DNA of 64,000 nucleotides from positions 124,001 through 188,000 of the forward strand of contig JAAVVG010000025.1 of assembly GCA_012976225.1 (NCBI GenBank). The letters are read 5' to 3'. The stretch comes from Golubevia sp. BC0850. Its lineage: Eukaryota > Basidiomycota > Exobasidiomycetes > Golubeviales > Golubeviaceae. Positions 10,326 through 21,691 of the stretch are shown here, piece after piece. The position numbers were made by a program, and so were the translations under genes. Under the pieces are notes generated by a model. The model did not search any database, had not been told where the DNA came from, and saw only the letters and a program-made list of their open reading frames with translations. How positions within the stretch are numbered: the first letter of the stretch is position 1; every line of letters starts with the position of its first letter.

Positions 10326-11435
10326 ATGGTGAGCATAATCGAAAAATAGCCATTCCCAGTCTAACACTTCCATTGAGCTTCTCTCATCTCTCCCCTCCCA
10401 GGCCAAAGCTTCCTCCAAAAAGATTGCCTCTCAGAATGCATCAACTCTTCAAATCCTACTTTACGGCTTCCTGGCCTCGAATCTAATCCATTTGTTATTC
10501 GTGTTTGTGTTTTGGAAATCTAGCTTGAGCTTCAAGAAGGTCTTTCTTTACACAACAACCGAGTTGGTGGCTTTAGGATTGGGTTGGACTTTGAAGGGAA
10601 TGGCAAGTAAGGGAGATGATTTGGCTCAGAGTGGGCTGACTACGTGAGTATGGTAGTAGGTAGTGATGGATGTAAATATAAGAAGGGGGAGGCCGAATGG
10701 AGTTGTTGTGCAGTGAAGGTGATGGAGAAGGTAGCTTCTCAAATGAGGAAGTCTTCCAAAGCTTCGCTCTTCTAGAATCAACTCAAACTCAGGACATAGA
10801 ATGAGATTGTGCAAATAAATCATAGCTGCGCAGCTTGCGTTTCGATTGAGATCCTGACCTTTGACCTTTCTCCCTCCTTGGCCCTTTCAACTTCTTCCTG
10901 GCCCTTCTATCCAACTTCAGCTACATGTTCGACATCATCTATGTGACATGGTTTGTCCACATCACAACTGGATTACTATCAACTTATTTTTGGTGGCTCT
11001 ATCTAGCAGTGAGTCATCACAGATGACTTCTCAGACCTAATTCTCAGCTGTCCTCTCTACCTCTCCAAGTCCCGTCTGTTTTCGCCCTGCGAGGAGGCTT
11101 TTCAATGACAAACTAGATCTCCGCAACCCATTAGCCTGCCTTTTTTCTCAAACTCACCCTATCTTAACGCTCCCTCGCGTTTCCGTCTCCAGATCCCAAT
11201 CTACGCCACCTCTCTCCTCTACTCAAAACTAATTCTCCCCTACGTTTTCGGTGGGAAATCACCTTTTGAATCTCTTAAACAATTGATTTCTGGAAAGAAC
11301 GTGGATCCTTTCTCCAACATGGCTGGCAGTGGAGCAGCTAATGGAAGCGGGAATGGAGAGATGAGTAAACGACAAGCTAAATTACAGAAGAGGATGGAGA
11401 AGGGAGATGGGAGGGTGCAGAAGAAAGTTAGGTGA
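10326..11435 (+). CDS. SND2: TMEM208 / Snd2 (Env10) ER membrane targeting protein
   Basis: Four coding exons: ATG alone at 10326-10328, then 10402-10643, 10921-11008 and 11193-11435, giving 191 residues. The product begins MAKASSKKIASQNASTLQIL, as the TMEM208 family does. It has hydrophobic segments LYGFLASNLIHLLFVFVFW and ELVALGLGWTL, then YMFDIIYVTWFVHITTGLLS and FWWLYLAIPIYATSLLYSKL. The end is the family's basic tail (MSKRQAKLQKRMEKGDGRVQ). In yeast, Snd2/Env10 takes part in the SRP-independent SND route that delivers proteins to the ER membrane. The first intron (10329-10401, gtgagcata...cccctcccag) falls directly after the start codon; no in-frame ATG is available in the next exon before the first membrane segment, which supports the ATG-only exon. 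Confidence 0.9.
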
Positions 11436-11949
11436 TGATGGTCGGATTTGAATCGAGGAGCTAGGTTCTTGGATGGGGAGCAGACGGGATTGACAAGGAA
11501 CTCTTGCTTCGATTTCAACTGAGGAGGCTCTGTACTTAAGAGACGGAGAAGGAATGTATGGTTATCACCTGATTTGGAATACTTTGGCGCAGACTAGAGT
11601 GGGTTTGGAGAGAAGTCTCGGGTCTGTTGTTCCTGGTAAAGTCGAGGGGAGGGGTGAATCTTTGTCCTTCCGTCGTCCTTCGCTAAATGAATAGCTTGTT
11701 TTCTAAAGAGAGTCATTTTTTTGATGTGTCAACTTCTCAAGCTCGTCGTCTCAAAGTCGTCGTTCTAAATCTTCACAATTGGAGCATCCTTTCCGGTTGG
11801 TGGCAAACTTGTTAGCTTGAAGGCTGAGTCAAAATCCAAAAAGTCCTCCCAACCCTGCTTCCCTCTCCAAGTGAGGTTCATAAGGCCTCAGTCTTGATTC
11901 GACCTCCAGAATCTTCTGCGTCAGGCACTTCAAGAAGTCTAAGACAGCA
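11436..11949. other. intergenic, no gene seen
   Basis: 3' flank of SND2 and 5' flank of copy 2 of the unknown family. Only short frames were found, and no repeat was recognised. Confidence 0.4.
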
Positions 11950-13723
11950 ATGTCAAGCAACCACCCAACCCTCAAGCTTTTCTTCTGCCACAACATCTCT
12001 GCTCACGGATGCGTCCCTCAGACTCTTCCTTTAGACATCTCAAGAGCCAAACCTCACAAGAAGATAGAGAAGATCCTCAAAGCATCCTCCAGAGCAGGTG
12101 GTGTCATTCCGGAGGAGCAGATCTCATTTCTCCAACTAGGAAGATGCCTCTGTTCATCGCAGCAATCTCAACTTCAGCCTCCAAGTCTCTTCGATAATCA
12201 CCTAGCAGTAGATTCAATGGAGCTCAAAGTTGGAGATCGTGTATTCTTCAGAAAGATGGACCTACTTGAGGATGAAGAGGACGAGGAGGGAGAGGAAACT
12301 GATCAGCTTGGTGAGTATTAGTAGCAAGATGATGGAGGTCGTGCTCCTCATGCAGCTTAGAATATTAGGAAACGTGGTTGAGATAGTGAGAGCTGAAAGT
12401 GAGATTGTCAAAGGAGCTAAAGAACGAGATCGGTTGGGAAAGTCACTCACCTCATTACATCGTCCTTTCTCTTATCTCTGCGCGGTTCAGCTGCTGAAGA
12501 TCAAGTCACCACTTCGACTTCAAGTAGGAGAACCGGCGTGGCGAGAAAGGTAACTGGAAGAACTGCAACTTCTAGATCCAAGGCCATGAGGTCCAAATTT
12601 CAAGCTCAAGTCGCTGCTTACTTGGGTGGAAGCGCTTTCCTCAAGATCCCTGTCTCTGACAATCGTTTCATTGACTCGGGTGGTGTAACTTATTGGAGTC
12701 ACATCGCATCTGCAGTCAGATTGGGAATCAAATTGACTCCAGAGTTCGGCAAAAATGGATCTCTTCCAGAAGTTCTCTCCGAAACGATTTTATAGGTGAT
12801 TCAAAGAAGAACAGGATCTGATGAGATCAGAGGGAATGAAGATAAACCCATTACTCTCAAAGGTATGAGACAAGTTCTTATCTTAATGAAGCCTCAATGT
12901 ACCGCGTCAGGTGAGTTGGTTCTAAGTCTTACTGCACCAGAGCACCCATTCCCCTTCAACCTGGGATGTGCTGCCGCTGACTTCAAACTATTCTCTGCTC
13001 TCGCTTTTCCCTACTCATGCACAGGTACAGCCCCCCAATCGGCAGTCAGAACCCTCCACTCGAAATATTCGAAGGGGACAAAGAGACAAGTCGAAACTGC
13101 TCCTGGAGGGAACAAAATGACTAGACATAGAAGGAGATGCCTAAGGCTCCAATTGCAGATCGATCAACTCTGGGGTGACTCTTCCTGGCAAGAAGTCAGA
13201 CTCAGAAACGATCTGAAACCAATCTGAAACCATTCCCTTTAATCAACCATCACGTCTTGACTTCTCCTCTCAATATAGCAAAACTCACGAAGTCTCGAAA
13301 CGGAATCCCTGCTTTAGCTCTTAAAGCTTTGAATCAAGCTTTGGAAGAAAGAGAAAGTCAAAGTGGGAAGTCATGAAATCCAAGGCAGGATGGGCTCAAG
13401 TAGTGATAGTAGGAAATGCATTGAAGCTGGTTCAAGCATCAACGGAGATTAAAGGATCAACAAATTCTCTGGATCAAGACATCAGTGCTTCTGCCACTCA
13501 ACATCAACTCGATTCTTTCTCCTCTGGCGGTTCTGAATCATCTCTCTCTTCAGCTCCGAGAGCGTCAAGTCAGGCTTTGTTGGACTTGGCTGAGGCCGTC
13601 AGAAGAATGAGCTCCCAACCATTCGTCACCGACGAGACTCAAAAGAAAATGGCAAGACATCTTAAGAGACTGGATTGTTTTTTTTGGATGGTGGGACTTG
13701 ATGCAAGGGATGGTTGCATCTGA
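11950..13723 (+). pseudogene. unknown dispersed family, copy 2 (degenerate)
   Basis: Clear paralogue of 2619-4243. Exon 1 (11950-12310) encodes LFFCHNISAHGCVPQTLPLD, KPHKKIEKILKASSRAGG and IPEEQISFLQLGRCLCSS. A phase-correct intron (12311-12500, gtgagtatt...gcggttcag) leads to a basic linker and the block AYLGGSAFLKIPVSDNRFID ... GIKLTPEFGKNGSLPEVLSE, ending at a TAG at 12793-12795. Homology to copy 1 continues in frame beyond that stop (VIQRRTGSDEIRGNEDK), through intron 12909-13024 into 13025-13227 (QLWGDSSWQEVRLRNDLKPI) and then NGIPALALKALNQALEER at about 13300. A phase change follows before AQVVIVGNALKLVQASTEIK at about 13390. The simplest reading is a decayed gene. If the TAG is the real end, a 240-residue protein could still be made. 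Confidence 0.5.
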
Positions 13724-13989
13724 TTTGAGCCAAAGGTGACGTTGGGTGGGACTCAAGGCGCGGCACAGAAGGTTCTTAACTACTTGATGTCTCTTTTGCA
13801 GATTTTGCCCCTTTGAAAAATCAATTCTCGTTTCCAATTTTCGCACCTTCTTACTGAGAGTATCTTCGAAATGTAAGCTTCTCAGGAGCCGTGCTTCTTT
13901 TGACGACCAAGATCGAGAATTTTGAAACGTAGAGGCTCACTCTTTGATTGGAACACCTATAACAGCAAGAAGTAAATCTCATTCCTCAT

Positions 13990-15132
13990 TCAAGGAGCAC
14001 CGAGCCCTTTCCCATCAGCAGCAATTCTATCAATTTCGACTTCATCCTCCAATCCCATTTCCACGAAAAAGTTTCTCAATCCTTTGGGATCAGCTCCACC
14101 TAGATCCACCTTACTTTTCTCTCCACTTTCAGCTTCAATTCCAATCCCAGCTTCATCCAAAAGGTTCTTATAGGAAGCTCTCAAAGCATAAAGAGCAGGG
14201 AAAATCCCGGCAGTTGGGAAGATAGCTAACTTGAATCCTAGAGCTTGAGCATCTTTTCTTCTCCAAAGAGGAGTTTTACCACCAGTGATACAATTTACTA
14301 GAATTGGCCATGGTGCAAAGTGGGAAGTCACTGCGGAGGCTTCTGAATCTTTGGTGATACCTTCAAGGAAACCAATGTCAGCTCCATTTCGACGAGCAGC
14401 TTCTAGACGTGAGATTGCTGCTTCGTAACCGTCGGTAGCTAAGGCATCGGTTCTTGCTATAAGCATGATTCTGTCTTCTGGTGGGCATGGAAGTTTGGAG
14501 ATGGCATCTGAGGAAGGGAAAAAACAGATGAAAGAAAGAGTCATTTGCACATCGCTTTACGCTGGGCGATGTGAAGCAAGTGTACTCACACGAAGCAGCT
14601 TTGATACGTTGAACGAAAATATCAACTCCTACCAATTGCTTAGAATCAAGATGTCCACATCTCTTTGAAGCTCTATCCAAATGGAAGAAGTGAAAGTGGA
14701 GGTTTGAACCAGTTTCTCAATCTGTCCAAAGCAGCGACTTCTACAAATACTCCAAACCACTCACACCTGATCTTCAATGTGTAAAGCAGCAATTCCATTT
14801 CTATGGTATTCCTGAATAGTTCTAGCAACTTGAGGAGCTCCACCGAATCCAACATCGGCATCTGCAATGACAGGTACGATTTCTTTACCGCTACTCGCAA
14901 TTTGAGCTGAAAGACCAGCTTCTCTAACCATATCTGACATGGAAAGAAATCCTAAATCTGCTCTTCCAAGGGCAGAGGCACTGCTGCCAGCTCCAGTTTG
15001 GTAGAGAACTTGAGCTCCACAGTTGATTGCGACTCGAGCTGAGATTCCGTCGTCGACTCCTACGGCTGTGACGATCGAATCTTGGGAGAGGAGTTGACGA
15101 AGTTTTGAGGCTGGGGATTGGTAGTTTGACAT
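13990..15132 (-). CDS. isocitrate lyase / PEP mutase superfamily enzyme (oxaloacetase- or methylisocitrate-lyase-like)
   Basis: Three exons: 15132-14765, 14672-14590 and 14507-13990, 322 residues. The TIM-barrel signatures of the superfamily are present: an N-terminal SPASKLRQLLSQDSIVTAVG, the metal-binding VPVIADADVGFGGAPQVART (D91, D93), IAALHIEDQV, the K-R-C-G-H active-site motif (K126-H130, Cys128 the likely general base) and MLIARTDALATDGYEAAISR. At about 320 residues it matches small family members such as methylisocitrate lyase, oxaloacetate acetylhydrolase and petal-death-like lyases rather than glyoxylate-cycle isocitrate lyase (over 500 residues). It likely cleaves or hydrolyses a C-C bond in a 2-oxo or 2-hydroxy dicarboxylate; the exact substrate cannot be read from the sequence. 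Splice phases are consistent, and ATG 15132 follows a short AT-rich leader. Confidence 0.88.
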
Positions 15133-15522
15133 GGTTTCAGGTTGAAGTTAGGAGGAGAATTGAATTGAATTGAATAATTCTTTAACGTCAAGTTGAGGTC
15201 TCTTGGTGTTAGGAGAAGAAGGGAAAGAACGTTCTGCACCCCTGATAAAGTAGTTACACGGAGCTGACGGAATCGGACAAGGCCGATTCTTCCATCTTCT
15301 TTAGATTCATCATGCAGAGTTCTCCAGATTATCGGATCACTAATCCAATTTCAATTTTAAGGCGGAGTCTCTTTTGGGGTGGGACTGGAAGTATCTTTGG
15401 GGAGAGATGCTTGATGCTCCAGCAGCTTCAACTATTCCTCCAACTCCACTCTGATCAAATCGAGATTGGGCATTCTTAATCTAAATACTCTTCTCCTACG
15501 AAAGTTATCATCCAATCCAACA
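15133..15522. other. divergent intergenic region (390 bases)
   Basis: This lies between two divergent starts (lyase-like gene and peroxisomal carrier) and must carry both promoters. No specific element was recognised. Confidence 0.4.
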
Positions 15523-17133
15523 ATGTCAGAAAGTGATCTAGTGAGTACTCTTTCAGCAATTCCTTCAAGGGGAAGTAAGAGCGAGGTTGATGGTTGAAGG
15601 TAGACCCCGGGGTCGGATGTTTAAGGACCGATCACATCCTTGACGTCAAAGAAGCGCCAATGGAAGAGTCACCAGCGAATCTGAATGATGATCAATCGCA
15701 AAGAGAGCATATGGGAGTCGAATTTTGGTGGGACAGGCTTGGAGTATGGGACGAGGAAGAGAGAGACTGAGGGAGAAAGGCATGGCCTCCTCTCTGCTCT
15801 TGAAGCAGATCTAATCTAATGCTCCGGCTCCATCTTGGGATCTCTGATGAGCTCTAGAGGTACTATGTTTTCCACTTTAAGAGAGTCGAGCTGTTAATCC
15901 CTCTATCTACCTCCCCACCTTCTCGCAGCCCGCATTCGCCCAAGCCACCTCTGGTGCAATGGGATCACTAGTCTCAAACACCTTGGTCTACCCTCTCGAC
16001 CTGCTTTCAACCAGACTTCAAACTCAATCACGTTCAAGAGCCTCATCTGCAAAAGCCAAAAAGGCAGAACCAACTCTTGTCGGAGCCTTAAAAGAGATAG
16101 TCAAAACCTCAGGTGTTGGAGGTTTATATCAAGGATTAGGTTCAGATTCTCTATCGAACACACTTTCCAATTTCCTGTTCTTTTATTTTAGAGGTTTCTT
16201 GATGGAGTTCCTGCATAAGAGACATGATAGACTTAATCCAACTTCTGGAAAGGGAAAGGATGGACCTTCGTTTAGTTTAAGTCCAGCTCAAGATTTGGCT
16301 GTTGGGGCCTTAGCTGGAATTGCTTCTAGATTCTTTACTACACCTCTAAGTAATGTAACTGTTAGAAAACAAACTAATTCTTCGGTTTCTTCGAATCCAA
16401 ATGAAAAGGAGAAGGGAAAATCTAGTTCACAAGATGATGATGATAGCTCGGATGATGAGGATGGAGAATACGGTGACGGACCAAGTATTTTAGATATTTT
16501 GAAGGAGATTGTAAGGGAGAAAGGACCTATTGGTAAGTCTCTTACACCTCTCTATCTCTATCGTATCGTATCTATTCTCTCCTAGGTCTCTTCTCTCCTC
16601 TCTTCTCTATCTCCTCTCAGCAGCTCTCTCCTTCTCTCTCTATCTTCTCTCTACACCAACGATGATATCTAACCTCTTCCATCTTCTTTCCAGGTCTTTG
16701 GTCAGGATTCGAAACCGCAGCTCTCCTATCAGTAACTCCAGCCTTAACCTTCAGCTTCACAACTCTTTTCACGAGACTTCTACCAAAATCATCTCAAGAA
16801 TCTCCTTCTGCAATTCAAACTTTCATAACTTCTGCAGGTGGAAATGCTCTCTCAACTTTCTTACTCTTTCCTTTGATTCTCTCTAAGACGAGATTGCAAT
16901 GGAAAAGTCCAAGTGGAAAGAAAATATATAAGAATTTGATTGACGTTTTGAAGAAGACTGTTAAGAGAAATGGAATCAAAGGACTTTATCAAGGACTGGA
17001 AAGTCAATTGGTTAAGGGTTTAATAGGTCATGGTATGACAATGATGGTTAAACAGAGAGTTGAAGAATTGTTCATCATGGTTTTCTTGGTGTTGAGAGAT
17101 AGAGCTAGAAGAGCGAATGCGATTAAAGCTTGA
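15523..17133 (+). CDS. ANT1: peroxisomal adenine nucleotide carrier (PMP47/ANT1-type, mitochondrial carrier family)
   Basis: Three exons: 15523-15540 (only MSESDL), 15929-16532 and 16694-17133, 353 residues. The product begins MSESDLPAFAQATSGAMGSL, and the first carrier repeat follows with the PLDLLSTRLQ signature (P-x-[DE]-x-x-[RK] form). A second repeat has TTPLSNVTVRKQ, the unusual second signature of peroxisomal PMP47-like carriers. A third has FPLILSKTRLQWKSP and GIKGLYQGLESQLVKGLIGH. These proteins exchange ATP for AMP/ADP across the peroxisomal membrane for fatty-acid activation. An acidic Ser/Asp insertion (SSSQDDDDSSDDEDGEYGDG) lies in the loop before the second repeat's helix. The first intron is long (388 bases) for this window. 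ANT1 versus PMP47 is a naming choice; the substrate is inferred from the family. Confidence 0.88.
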
Positions 17134-17742
17134 AGAGCTGAAGAGAATTCAAATGAGCTGTACATAATGGAACTGAGGAAAGTCAAATCCAAGTGTTAAA
17201 TAGATTTAGAGCCCAACAACCGACTTTACCTACTGTTCAACTTCCTATCCCCTGTCAGCCTTTGTTTCTTCTTCTTTCGGATCTCTCTTTTCTCTTACGC
17301 AAGTCTCCCCTTCGTCCATTCAGCTTTCAAAAAGCTTTCTTTCCTTTGTAGTCACCACTGTTTCCCCTGTAATGGAATGTCAAAAATGCCATGTTGTGTT
17401 TGGGAAGCAGCAAGATGGATCTTTTAATGGATGGGCTCGGCCCTTGACGACGTATTTGGCGAATCCCTTTTTCGTTTTCAAGAACGCAATCAACTTACAC
17501 GAACAAGCATTTTGAGAATGTTCGGGGAAGAACTCCAGCTCTCAGAGATCAAGTTTGGATCTCTACTTCACTACTTTGAGATTGGGCAATTGCTGATGGG
17601 ATGTCTTTCCCCGAATGGGAGGCGATCTTCTTATGCCCGCGAATACGTCAAATTCTCCTTTCAGGTGAGGATAAGCTTCTACCTTTAAAAAGTGAATTGG
17701 GCAGACATCTATCTCTAATTCTCCTCAAGAAATTCTCTTAGA
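17134..17742. other. intergenic and probable 5' leader
   Basis: About 600 bases between the carrier and the acetyltransferase start. An 85-codon frame at 17431-17688 and a shorter one from 17373 have no family match and cannot be joined in phase to the downstream gene with confidence. Confidence 0.4.
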
Positions 17743-19355
17743 ATGACTGAAATCTACCGCAAATTAGGTGAGCATCCCATCCATCTCCGCCCTTTGGGTG
17801 TTATACTTTCACGTTTTCTAGAAATCCTTAACCTCTTGTTTCCCACTCTCGATCTGATTCTCTCAAAGGTCTACAAGAAAGGTATTGGGTCGCTGTTGAG
17901 AATTTGGGGTTCTTGCCAGTCATCAATATCATCGGTTTAATCTCCAGAGTCTCGGAATCAACTCAAACCATGGAGGATCAAGTGGAAGAGTTTCGAAGGA
18001 TGCTATCTGTGAGAATAGAGAAGGTTTTAGTTGAAGCACCGCTGCTGGCCTCAAACGTCGTCGACATCAAGTCTCAAGAGCCGAAGTGGTGCAAGTCCGC
18101 TGCCATTGCGACAGAAGAGATGCTGAAAGTGATCCAAATGGAGAGTGCGATAGAATTAGAAGGATTATTAGAACATCAACGGGATATGGGAATGTCAATT
18201 TTAACTACTTCTAGCAGCCCCCTGTTCCGAGTCTTCCTCTACCAAACCGATAATCGACTGCTCGTCGGTCTATCTATCCATCACTGCCTAGCAGACGGAA
18301 AAGGAGCTTCGACCCTTCTAGAGCTTCTGCTATCAAGTGAAAAGGATTTTCATTTGAAGTTACCTTCAATTACAGGGTTTAAAAAGGTTCCAGAAGCTGC
18401 CGATGTTTACTTCGATTTGAGACCAAGCTGGAAAGTCCTAACTCTGGTGATTTACAAAGCTTTAGTCGTACCAATTTTACCTAAGTTCTTGAAGTCTAGA
18501 CTCGAGGATAAGCCTTTCTGGCCTTTCGAGGCCTTAAAGACCCCCGCTTTCTGCAAACCAAAGTTAATTCTACTTCAGTTCACCGAGAAGGGGTTTCTTC
18601 AAGATCTGAAGGGAGTTAGTCACAAGATGGGAGTCAAAACCGTTCATCCAGTCATCCATGCGGCAATTCTAGCCGCTTTAAGTGCTTCGACGACGGATGG
18701 AGAAGAGCTGATCGGAGATGAAAGTTGTCGTCAATTTATCCCAATCAAAAGTGACACCCCTGTTAATCTTAGAACTTCAGAAAATGGGCTGATATTCGGG
18801 AACTTCATTTCAAACTTCAGTTGGATTGAGAAGATTCAAGAACATACTAGATTTTGGCAAGCAGCAAAAGTTTATGATCAGCAACTGAATTCAAAGGAGG
18901 GTAGAGCCATAGCCAAGAGTGTAGCAGGGATGTTAGCTTACATTCCAGATCAGAGGAAGGTCGATTCGGAGAGAACTGATAAGGAACCTACTCAATGGGA
19001 AAGCTTCTTTTGGAGGGAATGTCTAAAGAAACCTATGCCGTTCGGTGGTAGCTTCTCTCTTTCTAATTTGGGTGCTCTCAATCCAAGCAGTAGCATCGGA
19101 GGCACAAATCTTCGTTTGGATCAAGTGGTGTTCTGTCAATCTCCTTCGCCATTTAGCAGTGCTCTCTTTTTTGATGTTTGCGGAGTTAGACATGAAGATG
19201 GAGTAGGAGGTGGGCTTTCAATCTCGGTGGGCTGGAGAGACGGTGCGCTGGAGAATTCTCAGGTCGAAAAGATAGCTAGAAGAGTAGAGTCAACTTTGCA
19301 GAAAGTCTCGAGAGGGGAAGTAGGAGAATCGATGACTTTTCAAGACTTAATGTAG
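17743..19355 (+). CDS. alcohol acetyltransferase-like enzyme (AATase/condensation fold)
   Basis: Two exons: 17743-17767 (MTEIYRKL plus one base) and 17869-19355, joined by a 101-base intron (gtgagcatcc...ctctcaaag); 503 residues. The junction restores KLGLQERYWVAVENLGFLPV, the usual family opening (LG..ERY......LGF). The catalytic HHCLADG motif lies at H146-H147...D151. Further landmarks are FRVFLYQTDNRLLVGLSI, a central linker with GVKTVHPVIHAAILAALSAS, and a distal FGGSFSLSNLGALNPSSSIG segment where the family carries its structural DFG-like loop. Such enzymes transfer acetyl from acetyl-CoA to alcohols or related nucleophiles; the acceptor here is unknown. There is no signal peptide. Earlier ATGs upstream were rejected because they do not reach this frame. 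Confidence 0.85.
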
Positions 19356-20057
19356 TGGCTGTATAGATCATGTAGTTCGGTGATTACTTTAGACTGTAAC
19401 TTAGTTTCTCTTGAAGCACATACATGTATACATACTTCCCTTTGCCAGCTCTGGGACTTCTGTGCCCTCTTTGCTCCCTTCAAAGAGATCTGCTTGTTCT
19501 TTTGGCTCAGCATGCGAGTGTAGAGATGTAGACGAGCAGACCGCAAGAGCGACGAGTGCGCATCTCGTTAGTTGAAATCGTCCTTCGAACTTCTTACTCC
19601 TGCTCCAAGGGGTAAATCAGCTCATGTAGCTCAGAGAGGCAATTTGCGGGAGCCCCTTCAGACCTTATGAGCATATGAGTCTTTTCAAATGCTTGATGGG
19701 ATGGTGTGAAAGGGGGATTGGGTAGAATTGAATGCAGAATGAGTGGCAAAGACTGAGAGGTTGGATAAGACTGGGAGGGAGGTTGGATCTCGATGAGGGC
19801 CATGCATCCATTTGACGAACGCAACACTAAAACCTCTTAATTTGTGAAGATGTTCTCTCCCAAGGGTCGCTCAGTATGATCGGGTAAAAGTCAGCATACC
19901 TCATCTTCTGTTTGTTACACTTTTAGACCCGGACTAGCAATCCCGGCTAATTTCAAGAGGTCTTGGATCTCCCATCTCCAGATTCTATTTAATCTCAGAG
20001 GATTTAGATTTTGAAAACTCACATTCTCTCCTAGTTTACCGCGTCTCTTACAGCAAC
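19356..20057. other. intergenic, no gene seen
   Basis: A 77-codon minus-strand frame (19594-19827) lacks any recognisable feature. The stretch 19980-20057 is the likely promoter and leader of the reductase. Confidence 0.4.
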
Positions 20058-21301
20058 ATGGCTTCAACAAAGATAGCTCCTGGGTCAACCATTCTCGTTA
20101 CTGGAGCTGATGGCTTTATTGGATCTGCGGTCGTTACCCAGCTCCTGGTCCAAGGCTTCAGAGTAAAAGGCACCTCTCAAAGTCAACTCAGGCTCGAAGA
20201 ATTCAAGAAGAAGGCAGACCAGGAGTTCGGAACTGACAAATTTGAGATCGTTGGGGGAATCCCTGACTTGGCCGTCAAAGGTGTATTGGATAACTACTTG
20301 GAAGGTAAGGAGAGTAGAATCAAATCGTTCTCATTCAGTCAGTGCCCCTCCCGACTGACCACTCGTGCCTTTCTTACCTTCCACCCCACCAGGCGTCTCA
20401 GGACTCATCAACGTCGCAGCCGACACTTCTTTTGGGAGTGACTTGAAGAAAACAGTTCAAGACGCTGTCTCCCTCATCGAAGGAGTTCTTAATTCTGCAA
20501 AAACAGCTGCGGAAATGAAATCGGTGGTCTTGACGTCATCAAGGATAGCGGCTTTCAGACCAAACGGTACTTCTCAAAGAATCTCCGACAAGGAATGGTT
20601 CGATGAAGCACCAAATCTGTACGACAAGGTCCCAGACCAGATGAAAGGTGCAATCACTTATGCCTCGTCTAAAGTCGCTGGAGAGAGGGCAGCTTGGAAA
20701 TGGACGGAGACCGAGAAGGTGAGTGAGCTTTTGATGTGGAAAGGATGGAGAGTGAGTCTGACCTCAAATTTCCCCCATCTTCCAGCCTGATTTCAGAGGT
20801 GAGCAGGATTCTCAAAAAGTTCTTGGATTTTGATTGGTCTTCTTTACTGACCGACCTTTCCTTTCTATCAAACCTCCAGTCAACACCGTGCTCCCTGATG
20901 TCGTTTTAGGGAAGATTCACAATCCAGCCGAAGGAAATTACTCTACCGCTACTGGTCTGATACAATTCTCCAAAGGAGACTCAGGAATGCTCGAAATGCT
21001 TCTCCGTTCTCCCGTTTGGTTCGTCGACGTTGAGGACGTAGCCAAGCTTCACGTTGCCGCTCTCATAGACGAGACTGTCGATCGACAGAGAATCTGGGCC
21101 GCTTCAGCACCTTTCTGTGCTTCTGAGGTCCAGGGAGCCCTGAAAGAAGTCAAACCTGACTATAAAGAAAGAGATGTCTCTGCTTACCCTCCACGTCCAG
21201 ATATTGTGATCGACAACAGCAAGAGTATCGCACTTTTGGAGAAGCACTATGGCTCCGGTTTCAACGCTCTCAAGACTGCTGTCAAGGCAAACCTTTTGTA
21301 G
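20058..21301 (+). CDS. extended short-chain dehydrogenase/reductase (GRE2-like aldehyde/ketone reductase)
   Basis: Four exons: 20058-20304, 20393-20718, a 13-base microexon 20786-20798, and 20880-21301; 335 residues. The NAD(P)-binding motif TGADGFIG is at residues 15-22, and the catalytic YASSK (Y172, K176) follows a conserved VLTSS. The microexon supplies KPDFR and joins to VNTVLPDVVLG, the position where family members have 'kP.f....i.P...lG'. The C-terminal half has WFVDVEDVAKLHVAALID, typical of the dihydroflavonol-reductase/GRE2 branch. The enzyme probably reduces aldehydes, ketones or methylglyoxal with NADPH; the substrate is not determinable. All four junctions keep phase. It ends 390 bases before the convergent stop of GID9. 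Confidence 0.9.
20786..20798 (+). other. 13-base microexon of the SDR gene
   Basis: CCTGATTTCAGAG is bounded by 'cttccag' and 'gtgagcag'. It joins phase 0 on the left and phase 1 on the right, and restores the conserved reading KPDFR-VNTVLP. Without it the flanking exons are out of phase. Confidence 0.85.
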
Positions 21302-21691
21302 TGAAGTCCAACTTTCTCTTAATTGATCCTTGTCGCAATTTGTATTCATGTTTTTGAAACCTCGGATCAAACGAGGGCGTGTTGCGTCTTGAACGACGTT
21401 CGGGTTGGATGAAATGCGAGAACATCTTCTATGATTTCTAAAAGAAAAGAATTGAACGAGAAAAGAATCGAGATCGGGAGGCAATTGATGTGTTGATGAC
21501 ATGAAGAAAAAGAGATGGAGAAATGATGGATTGCAGAGCTCTGGAAAGGGTGAAGCTGAGAGCGGCGGAGAGTGTAGCGAGGTGAAGAAACAAGAGAGTC
21601 GGGAGGGGAAAATCAAGATAGAGGACTACACTTTGAGAAGTCAAGCATGTAGAGACAAGTCTGTCTTCAACTCTCACTTCGTTTAACTTCT
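21302..21691. other. convergent 3' region
   Basis: Between the SDR stop and the GID9 stop. No gene was found; a minus-strand frame here is a shadow crossing GID9's last intron. Confidence 0.45.

Noticed and set aside
17373-17688. Upstream frames (for example MECQKCHVVFGKQ) as an N-terminal extension of the acetyltransferase
   Set aside because: They stop before the gene and cannot be joined in phase, while MTEIYRKL-GLQERYW gives the expected family N-terminus with a clean intron.
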